Below, piece by piece: positions 51,265 through 64,000 of a stretch of DNA of 64,000 nucleotides (position 1 is the first letter of the stretch; every line of letters begins with the position of its first letter). The notes below the pieces were generated by a model. The model was not told the DNA's origin and made no database searches. It worked only from the letters and a program-made list of their open reading frames with translations. Location of the stretch: assembly GCA_035582835.1 (NCBI GenBank), contig JAYKAV010002967.1, positions 140,754 through 204,753 of the forward strand, written 5' to 3'. Both the position numbers and the translations under genes were made by a program. The stretch is from Phoebastria nigripes. Lineage: Eukaryota > Chordata > Aves > Procellariiformes > Diomedeidae.

Positions 51265-52769
51265 GTAATTCTTCTGAGCTTAACTTGTGGCTGCCAGTTT
51301 GCATGTTGAGAGTATTATACCTTTTAATTAATAACCTCCTTGTGTTTGTTCCTTTCCAGTGGCTTATTTAGTACTGGTTTTAATTACATTATGTGGGTCA
51401 TTCACTCCCGGATGCCCTGTAGCTTTTCTGTTATGCCAATATTCCTAATATTCTTACTGAAATTAGGGACATTAATGCAGAATGTTTTTATGTGGCTATG
51501 AATACAGCTGGTTTTATTCCATTATTTCACTTGTAAAATGCAGAGGCTTTTTTAGTCCAATATGTTTTCATCCTTTTGAAATATTTTGTACCAGATTTTG
51601 CCCTTGGCTGTCTGCATGCAATATCCATTTATGTTGACTTGTACATATGCAACTATGAGCAGAATTAAGNCCTTGTAATGCAAGTTATTACTCCAAAAAA
51701 CACTCATCTGAGTGCTGTGCTCTGGGGCATTGCCAGTTTAGNACGTTATGGGACAGTACATATATAACAGTTTTTCTTGGGAAGACAACCTGAAAATTAT
51801 TTGGGGATTCACACTATAGGCAAATTTTCCTTCAAATGCAGGGTTTTTCCAATTTTGGTAAAAAGTTGGTATCTTTACTTGAAAGGTAAATTCTGCATAA
51901 TAAAAAACATTAAGTAGCTGGCTTTCCTGAGACAAGTGGTATACAGCTGAGCTGTCTAAATGACCGTCTGCTGAAGTCCTAGAACCTGATCATCATATCA
52001 ACCAAATTTGAGAGAGGGGTGGATTGGCAAAGTTTATTTCAGCTCTTTCAGGGAACTTCACGGACAGAAAGGCAGGTGGAACCCAGCTGCTGCTCTTTAA
52101 CAGTTGGCTGCTCAGGCAGCTAAGGCACAGCTCCAGACTGACCATGACACATGCTAGCTCTTGCTTGCTTTAATGATCTTTTCATGTTGTTTTTATCTTG
52201 CTCTGCAACAATTTTAAGAGTTTTTGCAGTGTATTAGTTTCAGTTATTTCACAATACTTCAGATCACCCCAAAAACAAAGAAAAAGAAAATAGAATCGAA
52301 ATTTCTAAGTTATAGAAATGCGATTAGTAAAAAACATACAATTCCTTTTACATCAGAGTTTTAAAAAATGATAAACTTTTCAGGCACTTGTCATTAAGTT
52401 TGTGTGTCTGAAACATTTGGTTGTGTCTTATTACTACAAAGAGGACACAACTTCCTGTTCTAGCTGTAGGATTACTTTTTCCAGACCAGTGCATAAGTCT
52501 TTACTAAATTATTGTTACTCAGACACCAAAGGACCAGGTGTGATAACCTATTCCAAGTTCAAACAAACAAAGATACATGCACGGTGGTAAGAGATACTGC
52601 AGTATGGAAATGAAGCCAAATTGCATGTTGGAATTTCTAGCTGTTTGATTTTTCTCAGCTTGAAGGATAAAAATTATTCTCAAAGAAGAACCCTTTAGGC
52701 AGAATAAAAGGGAATTACAGTATTCTTTTTTTGGGAAAGAACACATAAGTAGTTCCAGTGATGCTCAAG

Positions 52770-52855
52770 AAAATTGATTTTCTTTTTACTATTACTATGA
52801 GGCTACATATAAAAAAAATTGATTTTTTTTTTACTATTACTATGAGGGTACATAT
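52770..52855 (+). repeat. 45-bp-period tandem duplication
   Basis: Two 41-bp copies (52770-52810 and 52815-52855) start aaaattgatttt and end tacatat. They share ttttactattactatgagg and differ at two positions. Confidence 0.85.
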
Positions 52856-53194
52856 TCTAAAATCTATAATGCTGTTGTATTCCCCTGGAAAAGTCATCTA
52901 CTATATGGCTTGTTTGTAAATGCACAGTGGAGGGGTAAGAGCGCAAGGACCAACAATATCTAAGAGCTAAAATTTCTTCAAAGGGAAAATGGGAAAGAAT
53001 TAGGACTATAGCTTGTGTCTACACTTCCTATGCATGGATTTCGAACTGACAAAGCATTCTAGAGGATGCTAGAGGGCTCTGTAATTAATTAGATGGTATG
53101 GATCCAACAATTCACTTGTACAAGAAGTAAACTAATTCCTCTTGCAGCTGTCTGAGGCAAGTGAGTTTTGGTACTGCTTCCAAAATGGACCGAA

Positions 53195-54200
53195 TTATAG
53201 AATCGTGATGAAGTAATTTAACGTGGAAGTGGCTTCTGGAGGTCATCTGGTCCAGATCATGGTGCAAGGCAGGGCCAACTTAGATCGGGTTGTTCAGGGC
53301 CTTGTCCAGTCATGTTTTGAATATCTCCAAGGGCAGTGATTCAGCAGCCCATTCCAATGTTTGCCCTCACCACGAAGTTCTTTTCCTCGTATCTATTCAG
53401 AATTTGCAGCTCTCGTGCATTATCTATTGTTTCTTCTTTGTGCACCTCCAAGAAGAGTCCAGCTTAATCTTTTCTGTTCCCTTTCCTTTAGGTAGTCGAA
53501 GACAGCAGTTAGATCCCTCCTTGACCTTCTCTGCAGCCCTGTAGTCCTCTTGCCACCACTGAACTCATTCCAGTAAGTCAGTGTGGTGGGCTGGAGAGCC
53601 CAAAGAAGGACTGTAGATACTCTCACTCTCACAAGTGCTAAAAAGGGGGAATAATCACATCCCTTAACCTGCAGGCTTCANTGTTCATCTTCAGAGTCCT
53701 ATCAATTTTATACCCGCTTTAGAGTCCACCTGTCTGAGTCGTATCTTTCCAATTTGTCTATAAAGATACTAAGGAAACCTTGCTGAAAGCCTCGCTGAAG
53801 TCAAGGTAAACTATGACTATGCTCTCCCCTAGTTCATGGAGCCAGTCACTGCATCACAGAAGGCAATAAAGTTTGTCAGTCCCTAGTAAATTCCTGCCAG
53901 CTGTTCTCAATCTCCTTCTTGTTCTTCATGGGCCTGGGCATGGTTTCCAGGAAAATTTGCTCCATAAGCTTATTGAGAACTGAGGTTGGACTGAAGATGG
54001 ATGTGATGTTTGCCTTTTTCCTGTCATCAGGAACTTCCCTTGATGGACATGACCATTCAAAGATGGTAGAGTGTGGCCTTCGTGTGACACCAACCAGTTG
54101 CCTCAGCTTCCTGAAATGCATCCCATCTGGTCACATGCTCTTGTGTATTTCCAGTTTGCTTGTGTGATCGCTGAGCCAATATAATCTCTACTGTAGGTAG
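53195..54200 (-). mobile_element. CR1 LINE, 5'-truncated, minus strand
   Basis: The 3' end of the element is at the left, with attcta from the CR1 tail near 53202-53197. Further in, 53812-53774 reads VYLDFSEAFSKVS on the minus strand, matching the conserved YLDFSKAFDTVS reverse transcriptase motif. The C-terminal part of ORF2 includes RRDLTAVFDYLK near 53450-53520. Near 54115-54140 the minus strand resembles the GPDGMHP block. Multiple stops and frameshifts show it is dead. The right boundary is approximate. Confidence 0.88.
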
Positions 54201-57200
54201 TCCTTCACTTGCCCAGGCTCTGACTAAGCTCAGGGAAGCTACTGGCTAGTCTAGGCATCAACCAGAGATTGCAGAGACCTGTAGAAGCCTTACATGGAGA
54301 CACTAGTTTGAGTATTAGGATGCAGACTTAGAGCTAGATCTCTGCGGTGGTGGATAGAAGATCTTCCTAAGAAGCAGAGAGAATTGGGCAGAATTTGCTG
54401 CAACACAGAAAATCACTTACTTGTTTGAAATCAGTCCGGTAAGCAAGGGCTTGCCTGCAAGGACACAGTGGGAAGTTCTGTTAGAAAGCATTTTATAGTA
54501 ATTTTATCTTGACTTAGGAGCTTTGAGGCTTCTCTGTTTTAATAATGTCATTGCTCTATTTTATATTTATATTAATTTTTTGCCCAGTTTAAAAGCTTTT
54601 TTATCTTCTCGAGGACGTTGAGGCAAGTCCACCTCAAAGCTCCTTCCCCAAAAGTAGCACATTTTCCATCTTTGCTGCTTCTTTTTCTTTAAGGTAAATG
54701 CAGATTGTTGTTCTCATAAGCCTACTTGAAGCAGATGTGCCAGCCCACAAAAAAGCAGCTGTGGACTGGCCACATGTGGTTGCCATAACTTGAGATGGCT
54801 ATGCTGTATGTTGTTTGGCAGTTAAGTTTTATTTAATACCAAGATCAGTCTTGTTTGAGGCCAGTGAAAAATTGCTTTTTCACTTCATATTACTGGGAAT
54901 TAATTGATATTCATGGGAAGAAATTTTACCTGTTTTGGTAAACATGTAAATGTTTACATGCCTAACGTAGTGTTTATAAGTCTGAGGTGGTGAGTTGACA
55001 AAATATCAACAAAATGTTACTATGCTATTTTTGGCGGGCTATTGAATCACCTTGGTTATTGCAAGTTTGGGGTTTTTGTCTCTGAGGACCTGACTACGAG
55101 GAATAATGCCTTACGTTTCTCATATATTCTAAAAATATTGAAGATATTGCAAGATTGCCTGATTCAGTTTGCTGTTGGACCTGCTGTGAATACTTTGGGA
55201 GCATTTCTGATGAAAGTAGGTGCCTGTAGTCACGGTCTTGAATATTGCAATCAGTATACAGTGTCCTTCTATGTGTCTATAAATAAGCTAAATTCATCTG
55301 GAAATTTTTGTAATGGGACCACATTTCCAATTATGCTGGGAATAATTTTGAACTCTTAAGATCACGAAAGCCTTTGTTTTGATTTATTAGTAACTACAAC
55401 AACCAAGAGGTGCTGTGTAATGTCAAATTTCAATTCAATTAAAAAAAGTTGAAGCCAGTGACTTTTAACACCTGTCTTTAAATTTCACTGCTGTTATAAG
55501 CAGTACCAAATACTAAATTTCAGTTAGTAAGGAATATTATGACAGCTCTTGGAAAATTCTAAGTAGTTTTACTTTGGCTTTCTCTAAGGAGAATTGGCTG
55601 TTTATACAGAGATTCTTCTATGGATAAAATGCACTTAGCCATTAGTGTAATTGATTCCTTTGGGGTTTTTCTTCACTGTTACTGCATCGGATAGTCAATT
55701 ACATCAGAGTAGTAAGGATTTTACTATTTATTAGAGACTTTTTACATAAACCTATTTACATAGTGAGCCATTATGGCAGTTTTTCTGGAAAAAATCAGTT
55801 TGCTAATGATTTTTAGGTTAAAACAAACTCTGTGCCTCTGTTCAGGAGCTATTCTTAGGATTTTTGGGAGCTGTTTTCTCTTACATTCAGCTAATACATT
55901 CCTGGGGCAATGTACCAGCTGGACTATGATTATCCTTTAACAGACAGTAACTGCAAATTTAAGATATTTTCAAGAAAACTTGACTTTCCTTAGAAAGGAA
56001 TTGATGTGTTTCTGTGTTCTAATTCTCTTCCTTCCATCCTTCGTACCACCAAACATATCAGTACCAGTCTAAAAACCAGTGAAATTCTTCAATATGATAT
56101 CCTCTGTTCTGAGGAAAAAACACATGAACATTAGTATTGCTAAGGAGCTACTTATTTATAAGTATTTCATAATTTGAAATAAGACATAGGTGTAGTTGTA
56201 TAGGTAGTTTCAATGATAGCTATCTGATAGAAACCCTTTTTGAGATTAGCTTGAGTACTGCAAATCGTGAACTCCAGCTTTTGTAAGGATTTCCAATGTC
56301 AGGTCAGTGCTCTAGGAAGAAGATGATATATGCTGGGCAGAGGAGTTCTAGAGCCATCCCGGAAGCTGTGAAGAGTAGCTTGTCAATAAGGCACTCTGGA
56401 AGAAGTCAGCAAACCTTTTCCAGAAGAGTAAGAGCCTTGGACTCTCAAGTTACGTAAATATAAACTTTGGCTACATTTGTTGTGTTCTAACTTTTAAAAG
56501 CTAGTGAACGTAATTAAGGAAACCGAAAGGGATGCAAAGGGTAGTCAAAATTCACATACCGAATTTTATCAGATTTGTGAAAACTGAAAAGGCCTTGAAT
56601 AAGGTAGATTCAGCAGACAAAAACTTCAAAACTGAATTTTCTAAAGGATTCCTTACACAAACATAATGGCTTCATATCACTCTGTTCCACTGAAATATGG
56701 AAAGATTAGTCACTGNTTTAGAGTATTGGAGTACAGATGATTTATGTGTTGCCTAGGTATATTTTCAAAGATTTTCCACAGCCAATGTCTTAAAATAGCT
56801 ATCACTGATACCATGGCAACACAGGAAAACACTTCCAAGCGAAAGATCAAAAAGCTTGATTTCCTTTCCAAGGCATCTTTAGATATTGCTGCACAGGGCA
56901 CATTTCCATGAATTTGTGACAGAGCTAACTAGTCACTAAAACCCAGATGTTTTCTATCAAACTTGATCCTGAAAAAAATATGAAACTTGAAAAAATATTA
57001 ACTAGGTAAGTTTTACAGACGTTAAATGACAGCATTACCTATTTAAATTATTAAAGTATTTTTCATTAATAAATGTGGCAAAAATATATTAAAACCTGAA
57101 ACTATCTTACGTTTATAATTTTGTGTGTGTACACAGAAAGAGATTATAATTGAGAAAGCCAAGGTTTCTATAATGCACAGTAACTAAAGCACACCCTAGG

Positions 57201-58549
57201 TTTGGGTTTTGAAATTATTTCGATGACAACTGATTCTGTTTCCTGAAATGAAAGAACATTTTTCTTCAGCCCGATCCCCCCAGCAAAATCCCGTTTAGCG
57301 ATGGGATATTTAGGAAAAATACAAACTCAAGTAACTGTGAAGTCTTTGGCCAAGGAAGATTTAGTCTTTCCCATGAAGGAAAAAGGCAGTTTAAGTAGTT
57401 CCTCTCCTTTCTTTGGAATCCTAGAAGTAGACTGAGATATTACTACGTCATGGAAGATAGATGCCATGGAAGACCTAAAACAGGTTGGGTTATTTGTGTT
57501 TCAGTACTGCCTTGACTGAGTTTGGCAGTGTATACAAAGAGACAAAGTAGGCTGCGCGTGAAGGATTTTGATGAGGGTAATAAAGACTACTTTCCACTGA
57601 AAAATCTCAGGGGAGGGAAAAAGGACATTTAATTCCATTTAATTACAATCTCAGAAGATGCTATTGAGAATTTTATGTCATTGTTATTACTTCCTCATCT
57701 TAAATAAACTTTACTCAATAATTACTCTGTCTTTGTCCTAGTACTGGAAAATGCATGCAAGATTTTGGTATCACTTTGTAATATGAATCCTCAAGGATTT
57801 CAGAATCGCTAAAGATAAATAATTGTCCCTTGGTTATGCTCCAAGCTTAACACTTTTGAATACAGATTTGTTGTAATTTCATATTAATGGAGTTTATTAA
57901 AGGAATGAAAAAGTTGAGTGACATAATTTCTGTGTTATTTTTATGATTGAAACACACTATGAAACAGATCTTCGATTAGTTTATGTTGGCATAAATCCAC
58001 TGAGATAATCCCAACTTTAAAATAAGTACCAAACTTTCATCATATTCGTGATGTTATATTAGAAACACCTTTAGTTGAGTTTTCAAGATTCTTAAATACT
58101 TGAAATAGCTGAGAATTTTGCAAACTTCTTTCTGTCTCCACTTCTACAGGTAATGAGTATCTGTAGTTCTTTGCTTTGCTATCAAAGTGCAGTTGCATAT
58201 GTTAATGAATTAGCTTGCTTTCACACTGTCTGCCACATTGGTAGACCTGAGAGTATCGTTTGAATGTATACATTGCTTATATCACATTCTCAGGCCTTTT
58301 TTGACAGATGTGGCATCAGTGTATGAAAGAAGACTAATTCATTTTTATATAAAATAATATTTTGATAACAAAATAGAATGAAGATACAAAATAAACGTAC
58401 AGCCTGGCTTCAGCCTCCATAACAGAGACATGGAAATCACGCAATTTGTTAACATCAAAGGTTCCTCTATTCCAGTATCTTGTGTTCCATAAAGGCCAAT
58501 AGCAGGCATGTATAGAAGAGTATAAAATCATAGGGAGTGCACAGCAATG

Positions 58550-60080
58550 CTTCCTCCAAATACCCTCTCATGCTTCCAGCATGTTTTGGGTCATGAGCTT
58601 CTTGGAACAAAGTGATATATTTGCATTAAATAGCCCTTGATGGATTTTTATTCCTTGAATCCTTCAGATTACTTTTGAACATATGTAAACTTTTAGCATC
58701 TATAGCATGCTACAGTAAGAAATCAACTGCTTGTCATATGAAGAAGCATTTCCTTTTAATTGTTTTAGACTAACTGCATGTTTCTTTTTTATACCCCTTA
58801 AATTTGGGTGTAAAAGCCAGTACACATCTGTCCCTATTTATTTTCTCCATCCCATTCATGATTTTACAGATTTTTCATTCCCCCATTATCTGTTTTACAG
58901 CTTTAATTTTTCNTATTACTTGCTCCTGTTATTAAAATATTCCTTACTTGCGACAATCCTATTTCTCTTCTCTGCACGTTTTTGGGTGGTATTGCTTGTT
59001 ATCAGAGGTGAGAAAAACAAATCCAAACACAGTATTCAAGATTCAGGTGCAGCATGGATTTATATAGTAGCATAATAAAGTTTTCTGGTTTTTTTCCTTA
59101 ATAATTCTTAATATTTTTTTTTCCTCTTGTTAGTACTGGGCTGATCTTTTCATCGAACTGTCAGCTCTCAGTTCAAAGCCATTCATTGTATGTTTAAAGT
59201 TAACATTTTTCCCAGTCTGAATCACTTTCATCTACATTGAATTTTATATGCCATTTAATCTCTAATTTTTATTAGAAATGGCTCTATTTTTTATTATGCT
59301 TAGGATCATCAGCAAACTTTGTCCTACTCTTCATTAGCTTTTACAGATCATTTATGAATTTGATCAACAACCGGTTCCAGCACAAGTCTCCTTAGGCCTC
59401 TGCTGGTGATCTCTGTCCTCTGTGAAAAATGATAATTTTATTCCCATCCTTTGTTTCTGTCAATTACTTACCCACAGGAATAATTTTTATCTTGTTCTGT
59501 GTTTTGATAGTTTCTCTAATGGTCTTGTTGAATGCCATTTGGAAATCCACTCTATCTTTCTTGTCTAAGTGTTACTTGAAGCCTTCAAAAAAAATTCCAA
59601 TATGTTTGTGAGATATGATTTCCCTTTAAGAAAGTCACGTTGACTCTTCCCAAATATGTTATGTTTGCTCATCTATCCAGTGACTCTATTCTTTAAAATA
59701 CTTTCTCTCCATATAAATGTGAGGCTTCCTGTTTGGAAGCTCCCTTGACCTTCCCTTGAGCTCTTCATAAGCAGTAATATTACATTACCTGCTTTTCAGA
59801 TCTCTAGAACCGAAGAGTTTTAATCGAGAAGTTGCACACTGCATTTGGCAACTTCATCCTGGTTTTAGTTTTTGGATGAATGCCGTATGGCCTTGGCAAT
59901 TTTTTGATGTTTACAACTTCTGTTTTTCTGTAACTTCTTCTACAGATCCTTCAATTTTAGATATTTCATCTGATGATTTCCTTCTGTGAAGCAAGCCTGT
60001 GGCTTAAGAACTGCGTTTAGCTTTTCTTCCATGCTCTGTTTCCTTGAGCAATCCTTTATAGCTTTATCACAATGGTAGTC
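58550..60080 (-). mobile_element. Older, diverged CR1-type LINE, minus strand
   Basis: On the minus strand, 59550-59519 reads VDFQMAFNKT, a decayed form of the LDFQKAFDKV reverse transcriptase motif. The flanking sequence keeps the familiar order of old amniote CR1/L3-like elements: a tail-proximal segment near 58720-58790, the stretch containing cagtattcaagattcaggtg (59029-59048), and atttatatagtagcataata just after it. It is more diverged than the 53-kb copy. Both ends are approximate. Confidence 0.75.
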
Positions 60081-62462
60081 TATAACTACTATCTATTTAT
60101 AAGAAATTCTGTAGACATTCAGGTATCTGCAAAAGGTCAAAGAGATTTGAGATTGAAGTTAAAGAAAAATTGAGGTCTGTACAAATTATTATCAAAAGAA
60201 CATACAGAATTACTTTTTACTTTTATAACCATTGAAAGAAAAATGTTTTGTTTATTTCTGCCAATTACACTACTGACCTGAGAAAGTTACCTGTTAGTAA
60301 CCTTTTTTCTTCTGTCACCATGCAGAACACAGTTAAATAGCTTGTGCTCTCTCAAGGAGATTCAGAATAATACCCTAACAATTTCATGCTCTGAAATGAG
60401 TCAGAATATTTAGAACATAATAAAAATGACATAGCTGAGAAGAAAAAAAAGGTCACTTTTTTTTATAATGACTGTTATTGAGATCAAGTGCAAAAAGACT
60501 AATTATACTGAGAGCAGAAGAATTACTAAAGCTATAAATCCTTGGTAAGCAAGATTACTCTCCTGTTTGGATGGTAGTATTTATAGCATTGTTGAGGCAC
60601 AATGTCGCTGTATATTTTCTGCTGGTCTGCATAGGGTAATTCCTTCCCGGACTTCTGTAAGAATAGTCTGTGCATAGTGACAGCCTTTGTTTGTCAAGAG
60701 CAAAGAGCTTACAGTATGTGAACTAATGCCTGTTTCTCCAGCAGTCATTAAGGACTCTAACATGAACTCTCTGGAAACAAACTATCGTGAAAATGATGAA
60801 CTACACATGTTCAATATACCACTTATTTCAGTAACATCTGCAGGAATGTAATAATAATCTGTTGAAAAAACAAAGTATCAAATAATTGTCTATTTACCTT
60901 TTTTGAAACAGAAAAAAAAAGGATTGTTTCAACATAAAATCTCTTACACTCTGCATCTTATACCAAATTAGGCAAATAAACACATTGTCGTATTTGACAA
61001 GGGAGAACAAATACAAAAAATCTTTCAAACTGAAATAAGAAAGAGAAAGCTTTCTTTTGAAAGCAAAGACCATTTTCAAATACAGAACTTCAGAAAACTT
61101 TTTCTCATCTTGGAATATAGTTTCTGCGAAGTCATTTAATATATCTGCCACAGTTTCAGTGACAATGATTGATTTTTATAAGTCTTAGGATATTGCCTTT
61201 TTACACATCTTTGTAACATAATGTCAACATAAATATACAATTGTACATGTTCTAATCCTTCAGTCTACAGCATATAAGTAGGCTAAACAATTTGTAGTAT
61301 TTAAATGACTTCAGCAGGGTTCCTTTTAAGCATAGTATTCTGCACTGAGTATTGCAATTTCAGGGCCTTGGTGAGAAAAATCTAATGTACAGTGTGACCT
61401 TTAAGTGTTAATTCCAACTTGGATGTTACAGGGTTTGTCGTGCAGAAGACTTCTGATGTATTACAATAATGGTATATCCACTCCTACAGTTCTTACATAG
61501 GCATATCTCATGTTTATTACCAAAGACCTATTTCCACTAAGATAAGACATAAACTTGCCAGCTAATGACAACTGGGATGAGGAGAATTAGAAGTAGGAGG
61601 TATAAAATACAGTTCTGTTAATGTTACTGGTTACATTAAAAGATATATAAGGATAGCTACATGTTGTGTCTATGCATATGTTATACCTCTTTCTCCTGCT
61701 TTGCGAATGGGATTTGTCTGATTTAGGATATAAGTTGCTTTACTTTTTTAAATTTGTGTCACGCCTTGCTAACTGAGTGCTATGAGAGATGTCCGGTAGT
61801 ATGAAAAGGTGGTAATTGGCTTCAGTGGGAGTTTTCACTAAGTGAAAGAGGTAGACAAGTCTAGTGTATAAGACAGCCTTTGCCAGTGTTGAAATTCATC
61901 TCCGTTTTGTTTGGAGTTTATTAAAAGCAACTGCAGAATATTCCATTCTCCAGTCTAAGAAAATAAATTTTTATACATAAGAAAATTGAGAAAAATATTT
62001 GATCACTGTATAAAGAGTTTATATAAAAATACTCTTCCTTTAGCTTATACTTTTTTAGGGCAGTTTATAGATTTTGTATCCTATAATTCCATTTTATTTT
62101 TGCACTAAAGAGAGTTGATACATTTACCATGTTTACCAGTAAAGATGAGATTTTTTCCAGGTAATTTAACTTAAAAATTAGGGGTCATTTTCCTTTCCAG
62201 TTAATACTGTTGTAATTAGCACTTTGCAAAAATGTAAAATTTTTAATATTATATTTACAATTCTGAGTACCAGAATATAATGTTCTTTTTACTCGTAAAT
62301 ATTTTGGTTTGTGTATTTGGAAAATGACTACTGTCTTTTGGATCATCATATAAGTAGAAATGGAATAGTATTTAATACACTATATATATGCCATATTTAT
62401 TTCTTATTCACTGGGTGTTTGAGTTGGAGTTTCATGTTTCTGTTGTTGATTTTTAGTATGAC

Positions 62463-62486
62463 TAGCTAGCTGAATAGCTAGCTGAA
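62463..62486 (+). repeat. 12-bp tandem duplication
   Basis: tagctagctgaa occurs twice in tandem, followed by a partial third copy (tagctgaa). Confidence 0.85.
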
Positions 62487-64000
62487 TAGCTGAAGAGCAG
62501 ATCTTAGTGCCAGCCTTGCGGATTCAGCCATGTACAGGTTTTAGGTGCCATGTCATGTTACCCTTATCTACTTGTCTTTGGCGAGAATCCCAAAGCATTG
62601 TTGGCCAACAAGTATATGATTAATACAGAGATTTTTCAATGTCCTTGGCAGTCCTTGTACAATTACCTCACACTGACAGCTGTGGCTGATCTTCAGTCAG
62701 TTGTGCTTTTTCTGTACAATTGGCACTCCTTTTATTTTTGCCTTGAGTATTCTCTAGCTGCCCAGAAGTGGTTCAAAATGGAGCCTTCACATAGTCTTGT
62801 ATTTCTTTTATTTTTATCTTTTTTTTTTTTTCTTTCATGATCACAGGAAGAGATTATAGGCACTCAAGTGCACTGGATGTGAAGTATAAAAATGCAACTG
62901 AAGTTCATTAATAAGTATCTGAACTCCAGGTTTCTCATGCTTTGAAATTCAGAAAATGAAAAAAAAAAAACAGCAAAACCTTTGAAAAACAGCTCCATGA
63001 ATCAGTGGGAATTAAGCATCTTAAAAACCTAAATCATACACTGAAGTAGAGAGGCACATTGGGGAATTATACTTCATAACTGTAATGAAATTTGGAAATT
63101 GGGGGTACAGACTGTGAGGATGGACAAAGATGAGACACTAAGACATCACGAAGGAATCAGCTGATATAGATGTTAATATCAAAATACTAGCAAATGAGTA
63201 GGAGATGTGAATGTTTTAATGTAATAAAAAAAAGATAAGAAAATATAAAAAGGAAATTGAAGTTCTCTTAGTAGTACTTCTACATTAACTGATTACATTG
63301 CTACATGATATATTTTACATGGGCTGATATTGATCACACTTCATAAATAAATGGAGATGTAGGTGTTTTTATCCAGTGCAGTTTTTAAGAGACAAAGATA
63401 TATTTAAGCATTTAGAACTGACAAGATTATACTGCAGTGGTAACTCACTGAATGGTATTATTAGGAACTACTGATAATACTCATACCACTTTGAAATACA
63501 TTTCAAAATCTTAATATTAACATTTTAATATTATCATTTCAAATCATTAATACAGTTCTGTATTAAAATAAACGGCAAAAAATGATAGGTGAAGTTCAAT
63601 ACAGAAACTGATTTCAGTCTTAAGGGTAATTTTTAAAGGAAGTTTAAGATATCCATCACTAAAAACTATTGTGTGAGTGGTTTCATACAGCACTAGCTGT
63701 GGGTGTACAATCAGCATAACTGTACTAAGTTAGAATAAGCTCTCTTTCTCTTGAAGCTATGTTCTCATGCTGAAACACTTCAAGAGGCTGGTGTTTCACA
63801 ACATTTCAATAATAAATTGCCTAAATAAAGATAAAGTTTAGGAATGAAATAAGCAATGCCTGTTTTTCTAAGGAGAATATGATTTCTTAAACAAAATACA
63901 ATGAGTAGAGTGGGAACTTCAGCCTGTACACTTAAAGGATATTTCTGCCTTCTCTTTGCCACATGCTATTTACAATCTGATGAACTTCATTACTAGAAAA

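Larger units (their letters stand above)
51265..64000 (+). other. METTL25: METTL25 intron 5 (incomplete)
   Basis: At least 12.7 kb with donor gtaatt and no partner acceptor identified. It contains a 45-bp tandem duplication (52770-52855), two minus-strand CR1-type elements (about 53195-54200 and 58550-60080) and a small 12-bp duplication (62463-62486). The human gene spans more than 100 kb, from memory, so a long intron here is plausible. I cannot rule out a short exon that I missed. Confidence 0.6.

Noticed and set aside
51265..64000. METTL25 exon 6 within the window
   Set aside because: I searched for acceptors followed by sequence encoding the CHYLKEE and CCGRNARM segments and found none. 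A short, diverged exon cannot be excluded by eye.

Overview
This is vertebrate, almost certainly avian, nuclear DNA. It has long AT-rich introns and intergenic DNA, GT-AG spliced exons, one dense CpG island, CR1-type LINE fragments with recognisable reverse transcriptase motifs, and a solo LTR of the type common in bird genomes. Isolated N calls are scattered throughout, three of them inside coding exons, which suggests a draft assembly. The species cannot be fixed from the sequence alone.

Layout: 1-21.3 kb is intergenic. It holds a solo ERVL-like LTR (1163-1757), a TAC microsatellite (3611-3670), a CR1 fragment on the plus strand (about 7246-7465), a 13-bp purine minisatellite broken by five Ns (14504-14673) and a nested 50-bp tandem repeat (20279-20423). 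From 21.4 to 28.57 kb the minus strand carries the four coding exons of CCDC59 (TAP26), a 205-residue basic nucleolar-type protein. A CpG island at about 28.0-29.25 kb is a bidirectional promoter, with only 153 bp between the two start codons. From 28.73 kb the plus strand carries METTL25, a putative SAM-dependent methyltransferase. Five coding exons (434 complete codons) lie in the window. The last runs to 51264 in phase 1, and the rest of the gene lies beyond the right edge. From 51.3 to 64 kb is METTL25 intron 5, with two more CR1-type elements, both on the minus strand.

The head-to-head CCDC59/METTL25 pair matches the human chr12q21 arrangement, so this is a conserved syntenic block. The exons splice in frame across every junction, and the assembled proteins resemble their human counterparts (comparison from memory). 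The two genes share a promoter region, but nothing in the sequence shows that their products act together. I found no operon-like, CRISPR, phage or other undescribed system. The observations worth a second look are repeat structure, a weak splice donor in METTL25, a G-quadruplex-prone tract at the first METTL25 donor, and an isolated CpG-rich pocket inside an intron.
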